This document shows positions 8,379 to 16,914 of a stretch of 64,000 nt of DNA, piece by piece. The position numbers and the translations under genes are program-made. Source of the DNA: Aminobacter aminovorans. GTDB taxonomy: Bacteria > Pseudomonadota > Alphaproteobacteria > Rhizobiales > Rhizobiaceae. Every line of letters starts with the position of its first letter. Position 1 is the stretch's first letter. The notes beneath the pieces are model-generated. The model saw only the letters and a list, made by a program, of their open reading frames with translations, ran no database searches and was not told where the DNA came from. Location: the NCBI RefSeq assembly GCF_900445235.1, contig NZ_UFSM01000001.1:1999501-2063500 (forward strand), written 5' to 3'.

Positions 8379-8692
8379 ATGGCCGCGGGAAGCTGCCACT
8401 GCGTAAATGTTTCGTTCGAGGTCGAGGACGAGCCGGCAAGTGCGATGGCTATCTGTTGTGGTTCGTGCCGCGTGACAAGCTGACCGTCACCACGCCGCCG
8501 GAGCGTCTTGCGACCTACGGCTTCAACAGGCACGTCGTCGACCACATGCTTTGCTTGAACTGCTGCTGTGCTCCGTTCGGCATGGGTGTCAGCCCGAGCG
8601 GCGAGAAGACGGCGGCGATCAATGTACGCTGCATCGAACAGATCGATCTGACGACGCTCAAGCGCATCCCGTTCGACGGTGGCAGCCGCTGA
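8379..8692 (+). pseudogene. Broken GFA-family (glutathione-dependent formaldehyde-activating enzyme-like) gene
   Basis: The start ATG at 8379 follows GAGGG and opens MAAGSCHCVNVSFEVEDEP, a typical GFA beginning with its CxC zinc motif. Reading then shifts: the frame hits a stop near 8480, while another frame continues with GYLLWFVPRDKL, a C-x2-C (LCLNCCCAPFG) and VRCIEQIDLTTLKRIPFDGG, a typical GFA C-terminus ending at 8692. The middle zinc motif (CxCSxC type) expected between the halves is missing, so both the frame and essential ligands are lost. An internal deletion explains this better than a single-base error. It lies between phnC and the Tim44 gene, read away from phnC. Confidence 0.75.
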
Positions 8693-8978
8693 CCGCCTCA
8701 GCGGAAGGTGTGTGCGAAGCAGACTCTGCCTGAGAAGCGGTTGCGAAACGGCATCTCGATACCAGGTATTCGCAGGGGTACGCTTTGTTCAAGTGCCCCT
8801 CGCCGTGCCTTAGGCCCTGACGCGGGAAGGCTATGGACCGTCTACCGGTGACTAAAATCATGCCGAATCAAGGATTTGACAGAATCTGGCAAGATTCTGC
8901 CAAAACTTGACCTCCAAACCCTGACACTACAGTTGTTAGTCATTATATGACGACAGACGTCATTTTGAGGATCCGCTG
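8693..8978. other. Intergenic stretch, no gene seen
   Basis: These 286 bases between the GFA pseudogene and the Tim44-like gene hold no credible coding frame. The last 50 bases are AT-richer and should contain the promoter of the Tim44-like gene; GAGGATC just before 8979 is its ribosome-binding site. Confidence 0.5.
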
Positions 8979-10028
8979 ATGAAATTGTCCCGAACGACCC
9001 GCTTCGCCACGCTCTTCGCGGGCCTGTTTCTTGCCTTCTCGATGGTGGCCGTCGACCACGCCGACGCACGGCGCGGCGGCAGCTTCGGCAGCAGGGGAGC
9101 GCGCACCTTTCAGTCGGCACCGCCGACCCGCACCGCACCGCAGCCGACCGCGCCGGTCGAGCGCTCGATGACCCCGAATACCGGCCAGGCGGCCAATCCG
9201 GCCGCAACCAGCGCCGCACGCCCCGGTGCTGCCATGCAGCAGCGCCCCGGCCTCTTCGGCGGCTTCGGCGGCGCGATGATCGGCGGCCTGTTGATGGGTG
9301 GCCTGCTCGGCATGATGATGGGCCAGGGCTTTGGCGGCCTAGCCGGCATGTTCGGCATGCTGATGCAGATACTTTTGATCGGCGGCGCTATCTGGCTCGC
9401 TCTGCGCTTCTTCCGCTCGCGGCAGGCGTCCAACGCCGGTCCGGCTATGGCGGGCGCAGGCGCCGGTGGCGGCAACTTCAATTCGGGCGGCGGCAACTTC
9501 AACTACCGCGATGCCGCCCCGTCTGACGAAGGCGGCAAGGTCAATGGCGTCAGCCGTTCGTTCAGCATTCCGAGCATCGGCGGCAGCCGCGCCAATGCCG
9601 CGCCGCAACAGCCGGTCAGCCAGGACATCACCGTGTCCGGCGAAGATCTCGATACTTTCCAGCGCATGCTGACCGAGGTCCAGGAGGCGTTCGGCCGTGA
9701 GGACCACAAGGCGCTGCGCCGTCTGGTGACGCCGGAAATGGTGTCGTATCTCTCGGAAGAGCTAGCCGACAACGCGCAGAACGGCGTCCGCAACGATGTG
9801 ACCAACGTTCAGCTTCTGCAAGCCGACATTGCCGAAAGCTGGAACGAAGGCGACCGCGACTACGCCACGGCGGCGATGAACTATTCGTCGATCGACGTAA
9901 CCCGCAACCGCACGACCGGCGAAGTGGTGGACGGCGACGAAAACGAGCCGACCGAGACGACCGAGCTGTGGACCTTCGTGCGCCAGAATGGCGGCGACTG
10001 GCAGCTCTCGGCGATCCAGGACGCCTGA
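8979..10028 (+). CDS. Tim44-like domain protein, exported/membrane-anchored
   Basis: This is a 349-residue protein. An N-terminal signal or anchor (residues 1-30, RFATLFAGLFLAFSMVAV) is followed by a Pro/Thr/Ala-rich low-complexity part and a Gly/Met-rich hydrophobic region (about residues 87-147) that probably spans the membrane. The C-terminal third, from about residue 225 (FQRMLTEVQEAFGREDHKAL to LWTFVRQNGGDWQLSAIQ), has the look of the Tim44-like/NTF2-like domain. Bacterial homologues are inner-membrane proteins of unclear function, some called TimA. It is flanked by a pseudogene and a strong terminator, so it is probably monocistronic. Confidence 0.85.
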   Translation: MKLSRTTRFATLFAGLFLAFSMVAVDHADARRGGSFGSRGARTFQSAPPTRTAPQPTAPVERSMTPNTGQAANPAATSAARPGAAMQQRPGLFGGFGGAMIGGLLMGGLLGMMMGQGFGGLAGMFGMLMQILLIGGAIWLALRFFRSRQASNAGPAMAGAGAGGGNFNSGGGNFNYRDAAPSDEGGKVNGVSRSFSIPSIGGSRANAAPQQPVSQDITVSGEDLDTFQRMLTEVQEAFGREDHKALRRLVTPEMVSYLSEELADNAQNGVRNDVTNVQLLQADIAESWNEGDRDYATAAMNYSSIDVTRNRTTGEVVDGDENEPTETTELWTFVRQNGGDWQLSAIQDA

Positions 10029-10047
10029 ACCGTTTCAGGCTGATTAC

Positions 10048-10082
10048 AACGCCCGCGGTCTTCCCGCGGGCGTTTCCGTTTC
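10048..10082 (+). terminator. Intrinsic terminator of the Tim44-like gene
   Basis: AACGCCCGCGG and CCGCGGGCGTT form a perfect 11-bp stem around a 5-base loop, followed by TTCCGTTT. It starts 20 bases after the stop codon, so it ends the Tim44 transcript. Confidence 0.85.
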
Positions 10083-10210
10083 GGGCGGTGCCTTATCGGT
10101 TGCGTCGCAAATCCAATTGCTCTCGAAATTATTCTGGGCAAGGTTGAGCGCTCGGGAGATCGGGATCATCCGACCCGGCACCTACGTTGGGGTGTGCACG
10201 CGAAGCTCGG

Positions 10211-11422
10211 ATGGCCATGGCCGACAATGTTCTCGTTTCGCCAGATTTCCTGACGCTCACGCTTGGCATCGTCGTCTATTTCGTCGGCGTGCTGCTCAAC
10301 CGTCACATTGCGTTCCTGCGCAACTACAACATCCCAGAGCCGGTCACCGGCGGATTTCTCGCGGCCGTGGCCGTTTGGGCGTTCTACCAATTGTCAGGCA
10401 CGGAGATCGTCTTCGAGATGACCACGCGGGACAGGCTGCTGGTCATCTTCTTTGCCACCGTCGGCGTCAATGCGCGGCTGGCCGACCTGCTGGTCGGTGG
10501 GCGGGCGCTGGCGGTGTTGTGCGTGCTGACGGTACTTTTCGTCTTCCTGCAGAATGGCGTCGGCACGCTTGGAGCCTGGCTGTTCGGCCTGCCCTCTGCT
10601 GCAGGCGTCATCATGGGGTCGATCGCCTTTGTCGGCGGCCATGGCACGACGATTGCCTGGGCCCCGGCGATCGCGGCCGAGCACGGTTTTCCGACCGCCC
10701 TTGAAGTCGGCACCGCTGCGGCGACGCTTGGGCTGATCGTCGCCAGCGTCCTCGGCGGGCCGGTGGCAAAGTTCCTCATCGAGCGTGGCAAGCTGACCGC
10801 CAACGCGAGCGGCCCCGACGGGGAATCGGCTGTCGCCCGGGCGGAGGGCGCACCGATCGACAAGTCGAACTTCATGCAGGCGCTTTTGCTGGTCAACGTC
10901 GCCGTGGTGCTCGGCTATGTGGTTCACGGCCCGGTCACGGCGATGGGCGTGAAGCTGCCGCTGTTCGTGCCCTGCCTGATCATGGGGGTCGTCCTGTCGA
11001 ACACGATCCCCTACATCTTTCCGCGCATGCCATGGCCGTCGCGCTCGCCGGCAATGTCGCTGATCTCTGACTATTCGCTCTCGACCTTCCTCGCCATGTC
11101 GCTGATGAGCATGCAACTCTGGACGCTTGCCGGGGTTGCCGGCCCGCTGCTGGTCGTCGTCGCCATGCAGGCGCTGCTCGCTGTGGCTTTCATCCTGGTG
11201 GTGCTTTTCCCGCTTCTGGGCAGGGACTACCAGGCGGCAGTGCTGAGCGCGGGCTTTACCGGCCTTTCGCTCGGCGCCACGCCTACCGCCATCGCGTCGA
11301 TGACGGCGGTGACCAAGCATTATGGCCCGTCACCGAACGCCTTCATCATCCTGCCGCTGGTTTCCGCGTTCTTCGTCGACCTGGTCAACATGATCGCGAT
11401 CCAGTTCTTCCTGGCGGGGTAA
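10211..11422 (+). CDS. gltS: Sodium/glutamate symporter GltS
   Basis: This 403-residue integral membrane protein has about 10-12 hydrophobic segments. Two GltS-type inverted halves carry signature loops: GFLAAVAVWAFYQ with GSIAFVGGHGTTIAWAPAIA in the first and FTGLSLGATPTAIASMTAVT in the second. GltS takes up glutamate with sodium. Starts at 10211 and 10217 are both possible (MAMADNVLVSPDF); a longer GTG start at 10187 would add a non-hydrophobic tail. It sits alone between the two phosphonate blocks and converges on the hexapeptide transferase gene with 7 bases between the stops. Confidence 0.93.
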   Translation: MAMADNVLVSPDFLTLTLGIVVYFVGVLLNRHIAFLRNYNIPEPVTGGFLAAVAVWAFYQLSGTEIVFEMTTRDRLLVIFFATVGVNARLADLLVGGRALAVLCVLTVLFVFLQNGVGTLGAWLFGLPSAAGVIMGSIAFVGGHGTTIAWAPAIAAEHGFPTALEVGTAAATLGLIVASVLGGPVAKFLIERGKLTANASGPDGESAVARAEGAPIDKSNFMQALLLVNVAVVLGYVVHGPVTAMGVKLPLFVPCLIMGVVLSNTIPYIFPRMPWPSRSPAMSLISDYSLSTFLAMSLMSMQLWTLAGVAGPLLVVVAMQALLAVAFILVVLFPLLGRDYQAAVLSAGFTGLSLGATPTAIASMTAVTKHYGPSPNAFIILPLVSAFFVDLVNMIAIQFFLAG

Positions 11423-11429
11423 GGGCTCC

Positions 11430-12047
11430 TCAGCCGCCGTGCTTTTCCAGGAACTCTTCCGCCGAGAGGTTGCGGAAATCGTCGAGGGCAACGCGCAGCC
11501 TGGCGTGGTCCCAGTCCCACCAGGCCAGCGCCTGGAAGCGATCCGCTGTCTTGCGGTCGAAGCGCTCGCGCAGCGGCTTGGCGGGCACGCCGGCGACAAT
11601 GGTGTAGGGCGCGACATTCTTGGTGACGACCGCGCCCGAGCCGACCGCTGCACCGTCGCCGACGGTAACGCCCGGCAGCACCGTCGAGCCGTGGCCGAGC
11701 CAGGTGTCGTGGCCGATGGTCACCGCGTTCGACCGGCGCCATTCGAAGAACTCGGTCTCGTGGCTGGCATCTTCCCAATAGTCCGAGGCGCGGTAGGTGA
11801 AGTGATGCAACGTCGGCCGCCAGGTCGGATGGTTAGTGGCGTTGCAGCGCACGGCGGCTGCGATGTTGGAGAATTTGCCGACCGTCGTGCACCATAGGCT
11901 GCAGTCCTGCATGACGTAGGAATAGTCGCCGAGCGAACTTTCGCTGATGCGGGTGCGCTCGGAGACTTCGGTCCAGCGGCCGAGCGTCGACTGCGTCACC
12001 TCGGCGCTTGGGTGAATCCAGGGCTGCTCGGAAAGCTTGCGGCTCAT
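11430..12047 (-). CDS. Hexapeptide-repeat acyltransferase of phosphonate operons
   Basis: This 205-residue left-handed beta-helix acyltransferase has hexapeptide runs at VGKFSNIAAAVRC, ITIGHDTWLGHGSTVLPGV-like repeats and GDGAAVGSGAVVTKNVAPYT, ending WWDWDHARLRVALDDFRNLS. The family includes chloramphenicol/xenobiotic acetyltransferases, and a phosphonate-associated subfamily sits next to C-P lyase genes. Its start overlaps the phnL stop by 4 bases, so it is the last gene of phnGHIJKL. It may N-acetylate aminoalkylphosphonates, as the unrelated PhnO does in E. coli; that is inference. Confidence 0.85.
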   Translation of the reverse strand: MSRKLSEQPWIHPSAEVTQSTLGRWTEVSERTRISESSLGDYSYVMQDCSLWCTTVGKFSNIAAAVRCNATNHPTWRPTLHHFTYRASDYWEDASHETEFFEWRRSNAVTIGHDTWLGHGSTVLPGVTVGDGAAVGSGAVVTKNVAPYTIVAGVPAKPLRERFDRKTADRFQALAWWDWDHARLRVALDDFRNLSAEEFLEKHGG

Positions 12048-12751
12048 GCTGCGACCTTTCCGGCGGCAAATGTGGTGACGTCGACGATGCGGTCGGCGAC
12101 CGCCTCGCGAACGTCGGCGTCGTGGAAGATGCCGAGCAGGGCCACACCCTTCAGCTTCTTCTCCTCAATCAGTCCGATCACCACTTCGCGGTTGGTGGCG
12201 TCGAGCGAGGCCGTCGGCTCGTCGAGCAGGAGCACCGGATGGTCGGTGATGAAGCCACGGGCGATGTTGACGCGCTGCTGCTCGCCGCCGGAGAAGGTGG
12301 CGGGCGGCAGGCTCCAAAGACGTTCCGGCAGGTTCAGCCGGCCGAGCAGTTCCGAGGCGCGGGCATGAGCCTCGGAACGTTCGGAACCGCGGGCGACCAG
12401 CGGCTCGGCGACGACGTCGAGCGCCGATACGCGCGGAACGGTGCGCAGGAACTGGCTGACATAGCCGATGGTGTCGCGGCGCACCGAAAGTACGGTGCGC
12501 GGATTGGCAGTGGCAAGATCGACAAGCTGGCCATGGTGATCGACGATGATCTGGCCCTGGTCGACCCCGTAGTTACCGTAGACCATCTTCAGGATCGAGC
12601 TCTTGCCGGCGCCAGAGGGGCCACCGAGCACGGCGCATTCGCCAGTCCTGACCGAGAACGAGACATTGGCGACCACCGGCAGGCGGATGCCGCCTCGCAG
12701 ATGCATGGTGAAGGCCTTGGAGACCTCCGAGACGATGAGGGGAGTGGCCAT
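12044..12751 (-). CDS. phnL: C-P lyase complex ABC-type subunit PhnL
   Basis: This 235-residue ABC-fold ATPase has Walker A GGPSGAGKSS, signature FSGGEQQR and Walker B VLLLDEPTASLD. The opening MATPLIVSEVSKAFTMHLRG is typical of PhnL, and RLPVVANVSFSV lies before Walker A. PhnL, with PhnI, PhnG and PhnH, is needed to form ribose 1-phosphonate triphosphate; PhnK/PhnL bind the core complex rather than a membrane transporter. The start at 12751 has GGAAAG about 10 bases upstream; a longer frame would run into a palindromic repeat and is rejected. The gene is separated from phnK by that repeat. Confidence 0.95.
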   Translation of the reverse strand: MATPLIVSEVSKAFTMHLRGGIRLPVVANVSFSVRTGECAVLGGPSGAGKSSILKMVYGNYGVDQGQIIVDHHGQLVDLATANPRTVLSVRRDTIGYVSQFLRTVPRVSALDVVAEPLVARGSERSEAHARASELLGRLNLPERLWSLPPATFSGGEQQRVNIARGFITDHPVLLLDEPTASLDATNREVVIGLIEEKKLKGVALLGIFHDADVREAVADRIVDVTTFAAGKVAA

Positions 12752-12770
12752 GTTAGAGTCTTTCCTTGAT

Positions 12771-12819
12771 GAGCATGATCTTGCCCGAAAACCGGGAACC
12801 ACTTTTCGGGATCATGCTC
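12771..12819. repeat. Dispersed Rhizobiales palindromic repeat inside the phn operon
   Basis: The arms GAGCATGATC...CCCGAAAA and TTTTCGGGATCATGCTC are inverted copies, the left one with three extra bases (TTG). It fills the phnK-phnL gap and supplies the phnK stop codon (12818-12820). A relative lies at 19583-19625 (GCATGACCC/CGAAAATCG core). It can form a hairpin in the operon mRNA. Confidence 0.75.
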
Positions 12820-13594
12820 AGACCTGCAGGATGGAGGAGACGAGGAGCTGGGTGTAGGGCGCGCGCGGATCGTCGAGCACACGGTCGGTGAGACCGGATT
12901 CGACGACATGGCCGTCCTTCATCACCATCATGCGCTGCGACAGGAGCCGTGCGACGGCGAGGTCGTGGGTGACGACGATGGCCGCGAGGCCGAGGTCGGT
13001 GACCAGTCCGCGCAACAGGTCGAGCAGGCGTGCCTGCACCGACACGTCGAGGCCGCCGGTCGGTTCGTCCATGAACACCAGCCGCGGGCCGGTAACGAGG
13101 TTGCGGGCGATCTGCAGGCGCTGGCGCATGCCGCCCGAGAAAGCGCGGGGTTCGTCGTCGATGCGCTCCTCGTCGATCTCTACGCGGCCGAGCCAGTCGA
13201 CTGCGGTAGCGCGGATGTTGCCATAGTGACGGTCGCCGATGGCCATCAGTCGTTCGCCGACATTGGCGCCGGCCGACACCGTCATGCGCAGCCCGTCGGC
13301 CGGGTTCTGGTGAACAAAACCCCAGTCGGTGCGCATCAGGAAGCGGCGCTCGGCCTCGCTCATGCGGTAGAGGTCGCGCCACTGGCCGTCGCGCATGCGG
13401 TAGCTGGCGGTCCCAGAGGTCGGCAGCAGTCGGGTCGACAGGCAGTTGAGCAAGGTTGTCTTGCCCGAGCCGGATTCACCGACGATGGCCAGCACTTCGC
13501 CGGGCCATAGATCGAAGGAGATGTCCTCGCAGCCGATGCGCGAGCCATAGTACTTGGACAGCGCCGTAACGCGCAGAAGCGGTTCGTCGGTCAT
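12818..13594 (-). CDS. phnK: C-P lyase complex ABC-type subunit PhnK
   Basis: This 258-residue ABC-fold protein has Walker A GESGSGKTT, a Q-loop in DWGFVHQNPADGLRM, signature FSGGMRQR and Walker B LVFMDEPTGGLDV. The stretch RFLMRTDWGFVHQNP is characteristic of PhnK rather than of dipeptide importers. PhnK docks on PhnJ in the C-P lyase core and drives turnover. The start at 13594 overlaps the phnJ stop by 4 bases (ATGA), which indicates coupled translation. The stop lies in a palindromic repeat. Confidence 0.96.
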   Translation of the reverse strand: MTDEPLLRVTALSKYYGSRIGCEDISFDLWPGEVLAIVGESGSGKTTLLNCLSTRLLPTSGTASYRMRDGQWRDLYRMSEAERRFLMRTDWGFVHQNPADGLRMTVSAGANVGERLMAIGDRHYGNIRATAVDWLGRVEIDEERIDDEPRAFSGGMRQRLQIARNLVTGPRLVFMDEPTGGLDVSVQARLLDLLRGLVTDLGLAAIVVTHDLAVARLLSQRMMVMKDGHVVESGLTDRVLDDPRAPYTQLLVSSILQV

Positions 13595-14475
13595 GATTGG
13601 GCAGGCTCCAGAATGTCTGGCGAGAGGTGGCCGCGATGGCCGCAGGCCTGGCGCGTCTCGCAATGGTCGGTGTCGGAACAGACGAACATGTGCCCGCCCT
13701 TGTCATCGAGGATGACTTCGTCGAGATAGACCTGCTCGGCACCGCACAGGGCGCAGGGTTGGTCGAAAGTCTGGATCTCGAAGGGATGGTCCTCGAAATC
13801 GAGGCTAACCACCCTGGTGAAGGGCGGCACGGCATAGATGCGCTTCTCGCGGCCGGCGCCGAACAGCTGGAGCGCGGGCGACATGTGCATCTTGGGATTG
13901 TCGAACTTCGGTGTCGGCGAGGGGTCCATTACGTAGCGGCCCTCGACCTTGACCGGATAGGCATAAGTCGTGGCGATGCGGCCGTGCTTGGCGATGTCCT
14001 CGTAGAGCTTGACGTGCATCAGTCCATATTCCTCGAGCGCGTGCATCTTCCGCGTCTCGGTCTCGCGCGGTTCGAGGAAGCGCAACGGCTCGGGGATCGG
14101 AACCTGGTAGACCAGCGTCTGGCCCTCGGTCAGCGGATGTTCCGGGATACGGTGACGGGTCTGGATGATCGTTGCCCTCGCCGTCTCGGTGGTCACCGCG
14201 ACATCGGCGACCTTCTGGAAGAAGGCACGGATCGAGACGGCGTTGGTCGTGTCGTCGGCGCCCTGGTCGATGACCTTGAGCACGTCTTCAGGGCCGATGA
14301 TCGCGGCGGTCACCTGCACGCCGCCGGTGCCCCAACCATAGGGCATCGGCATTTCGCGGCTGGCGAACGGCACCTGGTAGCCGGGAATGGCAATGCCCTT
14401 GAGGATCGCCCGGCGGATCATCCGCTTGGTCTGCTCGTCGAGATAAGCGAAGTTGTAGGTTGCGATGTCAGACAT
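13591..14475 (-). CDS. phnJ: Carbon-phosphorus lyase radical-SAM subunit PhnJ
   Basis: This 294-residue catalytic subunit cleaves the C-P bond of ribose 1-alkylphosphonate 5-phosphate by radical S-adenosylmethionine chemistry. The cysteine pattern C-x2-C-x21-C-x5-C (CALCG ... FVCSDTDHC) near residues 242-273 exactly matches the spacing of E. coli PhnJ, where the first three bind the 4Fe-4S cluster and the last is the thiyl-radical cysteine. The N-terminus MSDIATYNFAYLDEQTKRMI and the loop MPYGWGTGGVQVT are PhnJ hallmarks. It starts 234 bases after the phnI stop, unusually far, with a small opposite-strand ORF in the gap. Confidence 0.98.
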   Translation of the reverse strand: MSDIATYNFAYLDEQTKRMIRRAILKGIAIPGYQVPFASREMPMPYGWGTGGVQVTAAIIGPEDVLKVIDQGADDTTNAVSIRAFFQKVADVAVTTETARATIIQTRHRIPEHPLTEGQTLVYQVPIPEPLRFLEPRETETRKMHALEEYGLMHVKLYEDIAKHGRIATTYAYPVKVEGRYVMDPSPTPKFDNPKMHMSPALQLFGAGREKRIYAVPPFTRVVSLDFEDHPFEIQTFDQPCALCGAEQVYLDEVILDDKGGHMFVCSDTDHCETRQACGHRGHLSPDILEPAQS

Positions 14476-14539
14476 GGCAGGCAGATCCGATTTGCGCTAA
14501 CTCTTTGCCGCGTTGACCATTGCAACGAGGGGGAGCCGC

Positions 14540-14683
14540 ATGGATTCTTCGGGGTGGATTCGTGTCTTGGTTCTGGTGGCTCTGGCTGTAGCCGCTGTGG
14601 CGTTTTTCGTGCGGCGCAAGCCAAAGCCGACTAAGCGAGCCTGGGACAATGATAGTGCTCCGCAACGCGACCTCGGCTCCTGA
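14540..14683 (+). CDS. Small single-span membrane protein (47 residues), antisense to the phnI-phnJ gap
   Basis: ATG at 14540 has GGGGGAG 5-6 bases upstream, one of the best ribosome sites in the region, and the frame runs 47 codons to TGA at 14681. The product starts MDSSGWIRVLVLVALAVAAV, continues AFFVRRKPKPTKR and ends in a polar tail: one membrane helix (about residues 7-24) followed by basic residues, giving a predicted N-out/C-in topology. It is on the plus strand while phnI and phnJ are on the minus strand. I do not recognise a family. Support is the ribosome site, the helix and its exact fit in the only gap of the C-P lyase operon. Confidence 0.6.
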   Translation: MDSSGWIRVLVLVALAVAAVAFFVRRKPKPTKRAWDNDSAPQRDLGS

Positions 14684-14709
14684 CAGTTGGGCGATTGAGT
14701 TGGGAGAGC

Positions 14710-15819
14710 TCATTCGGATGCCTCCCTTGTCTCGGTCTGATGTGTAGCTTGACGCTTCTCGTGCTCGCCGCGCATGCGGCGGACGAGGTCGAGCTCAGCC
14801 TGGAAGTCGACATAATGCGGCAGCTTCAGGTGTTCGACGAAGCCGGTCGCCTGGACGTTGTCGGAATGCGAAATGACGAACTCCTCGTCCTGTGCCGGTG
14901 CGGTGATGTCCTCGCCCAGTTCGCCGGCGCGCAGCGCCCGGTCACATAGCGACATGGCCATGGCCTTGCGCTCCGACTGGCCGAAGACCAGCCCGTAGCC
15001 GCGAGTGAACTGCGGCGGCGCCTTGGCCGAGCCCTTGAACTGGTTGACCATCTGGCATTCGGTGACGCGGATGCGGCCGAGGCTTATGGGAAAGGGCAGT
15101 TCCGGCACGTCGAGCTCGAGCTCGACTTCGCCGATGCGGACCTCGCCGACGAAAGGATGGCTGCGGCCATAGCCGCGCTGCGTCGAGTATCCGAGCGCCA
15201 AAAGAAAACCCTCGTCGCCGCGCGACAGCGCCTGCAGGCGGATGTCGCGCTCCATCGGAAACTCGAGCGGTTCGCGGGTGATATCACCCGTGAGGTGGTC
15301 CTCGGGCAGCTCGCCGTCAGCCTCGATCAGCCCTTCATGGGCCAGGATTTCGGACACGCGCGCCATGCGCTGGCCGTCGCCTTCGCGCTGCTCGGGCGTC
15401 GCGACTTCGGCATCAGTGGCGAGTTCCGGGTCGAGCAGGCGGTGGGTGTAGTCGAAGGTCGCGCCGAGCAACTGGCCGCCGGGGAGGTCCTTGTAGGTCG
15501 CCGAAACGCGGCGTTCGACCTTCATGGTGGCTGTGTCAATCGGCCTCGTGTAGCCGAGGCGCGGCAAGGTGGTGCGGTACGCGCGGACGAGGAAGATCGC
15601 CTCGATCAGGTCGCCGCGCGACTGCATGATGGCGAGTGCGGCAAGCTCACGGTCATAGAGCGAGCCTTCCGACATGACGCGGTCGACGCCGAGCGCCAAC
15701 TGTTCGACGATCTGCTCGATGCGCAGCGACGGCACCGAGCGGTCACCGCGGCGGCGGTCGGCGAGAAGGCGATGGGCGTTGGCGATGGCGGCTTCGCCGC
15801 CTTTGACAGCAACATACAT
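14710..15819 (-). CDS. phnI: C-P lyase core subunit PhnI
   Basis: This 369-residue protein is close to E. coli PhnI (354). It begins MYVAVKGGEAAIANAHRLLA, and FDYTHRLLDPEL and FLLALGYSTQRGYGRSHPF are recognisable PhnI segments. PhnI is the nucleosidase-type subunit that, with PhnG, PhnH and PhnL, transfers ribose triphosphate from ATP to the phosphonate. Its start lies 1 base before the phnH stop triplet, so it is coupled with phnH. The C-terminus is charged and His-rich (HEKRQATHQTETREASE). Confidence 0.97.
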   Translation of the reverse strand: MYVAVKGGEAAIANAHRLLADRRRGDRSVPSLRIEQIVEQLALGVDRVMSEGSLYDRELAALAIMQSRGDLIEAIFLVRAYRTTLPRLGYTRPIDTATMKVERRVSATYKDLPGGQLLGATFDYTHRLLDPELATDAEVATPEQREGDGQRMARVSEILAHEGLIEADGELPEDHLTGDITREPLEFPMERDIRLQALSRGDEGFLLALGYSTQRGYGRSHPFVGEVRIGEVELELDVPELPFPISLGRIRVTECQMVNQFKGSAKAPPQFTRGYGLVFGQSERKAMAMSLCDRALRAGELGEDITAPAQDEEFVISHSDNVQATGFVEHLKLPHYVDFQAELDLVRRMRGEHEKRQATHQTETREASE

Positions 15820-15820
15820 A

Positions 15821-16426
15821 TCAGGCCTCCATCGTCTTGATGCGGACAGTGCGGGGCAGGCAGGCGACCGCTCCGGGCGCCGCCAGGATCACATCGACGC
15901 CGCGCGGGAAGCGGGCGCCGTTCTGCTTCCACTGCTCGACGAAATGGCGCGGCAGAGGCGTCGGCGCGATGCTATCAGTCGTCTCGATGCCGGGGCCCTC
16001 AAGATGCAGCGGCGCACCATCGGTCAGGCTGTCGACCTGCAGGATCAGTGTCGTCGAGCGATCGGGATATTCCTGCGTTCCTTGCGCAAAGTTTTCGAGG
16101 GAGATCAGGTTGGCCGGGTTGGCGACAAGGGCGAAATGCGCGTCGGCCGGTGTCGCGGCCAGCGGCGCGCCGGTGTGGAAGCCGAGCCAGGACTTTGCCG
16201 CCGAGACCTGCAGCCCGGCATCGAGCCAGAGCGGAGTGTCGTGGTCGCACAAGGTCAATGCCACCGCGCCTGCGGTTGCCGCAAGCGGTGCAGGCGGCTG
16301 TGCCAGGCCAGCTACCTGCTGGACTGTGCCGGGACGCGCCATGGCGTCCATGACGGCGCGGAAAACCGTCTGGGCATTAAAAACCGGGGCGGCAAAGCCG
16401 CCGTCAATTACATCCATCTGATCCAT
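15821..16426 (-). CDS. phnH: C-P lyase core subunit PhnH
   Basis: This 201-residue protein belongs to the PhnH family. It begins MDQMDVIDGGFAAPVFNAQ and contains VFRAVMDAMARPGTV near the N-terminus and ALTLCDHDTPLWL, both PhnH hallmarks; the end (YPRGVD-type motif) reads RFPRGVDVILAAPGAVACLP. PhnH forms part of the PhnG2H2I2J2 core. The start at 16426 is chosen because it overlaps the phnG stop as ATGA and matches the family N-terminus; a longer in-frame extension lacks homology-like features. Confidence 0.96.
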   Translation of the reverse strand: MDQMDVIDGGFAAPVFNAQTVFRAVMDAMARPGTVQQVAGLAQPPAPLAATAGAVALTLCDHDTPLWLDAGLQVSAAKSWLGFHTGAPLAATPADAHFALVANPANLISLENFAQGTQEYPDRSTTLILQVDSLTDGAPLHLEGPGIETTDSIAPTPLPRHFVEQWKQNGARFPRGVDVILAAPGAVACLPRTVRIKTMEA

Positions 16427-16890
16427 CAGTCCTCTCCGCGCACCATGGTGAAAAAGTCGACCTTGGTCGCTGCTGTTTCGGCACGACTGGTCGCATCGGC
16501 TTCGGCTTGTGCGGCACGCAGCGGTGCGATGACCTTCTCTTCGATGTCGGCGCGGCGGTCGGCATTCTGCCAAAGGGCATCAGTGATGGCCGAAAGGCGG
16601 GCCTTGTCCTTGTCGCGGCCGAGCGCATAGGAATGGCCGATCTCGCCGCTCGGCAAACGCACCGTGGCGCGGGTCACCGTCGCCTCGCCGAAGTTGAAGG
16701 GCGCGCCGCCGCCGCCGATACGGCCACGAACCGACACTAGGCCGGTCTCCGGTCCGCGCAGCATCTCGGCTTCGCCAGAAATGCCTGCCGCCGCGCACAG
16801 CCGCTTCAACTCGTCCACTGGTGCTAGCGAAAGCGCCGCCATGGCCGTCTTGCGCGCCGTCTCCAGTTCTCTTTCCTGCCGTCGGTCCAT
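16426..16890 (-). CDS. phnG: C-P lyase core subunit PhnG
   Basis: This 154-residue protein is the length of known PhnG proteins (about 150). The motif RGRIGGGGAPFNFGEATVTR and later GEIGHSYALGRDKDKARLSA are PhnG hallmarks. It is the first gene of phnGHIJKL plus the acyltransferase. Its start lies about 90 bases from the start of the divergent phnF, so both promoters share that gap with the candidate PhnF operators. Confidence 0.96.
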   Translation of the reverse strand: MDRRQERELETARKTAMAALSLAPVDELKRLCAAAGISGEAEMLRGPETGLVSVRGRIGGGGAPFNFGEATVTRATVRLPSGEIGHSYALGRDKDKARLSAITDALWQNADRRADIEEKVIAPLRAAQAEADATSRAETAATKVDFFTMVRGED

Positions 16891-16914
16891 CGCTTTCGCT
16901 GCTCCACTTCACAT

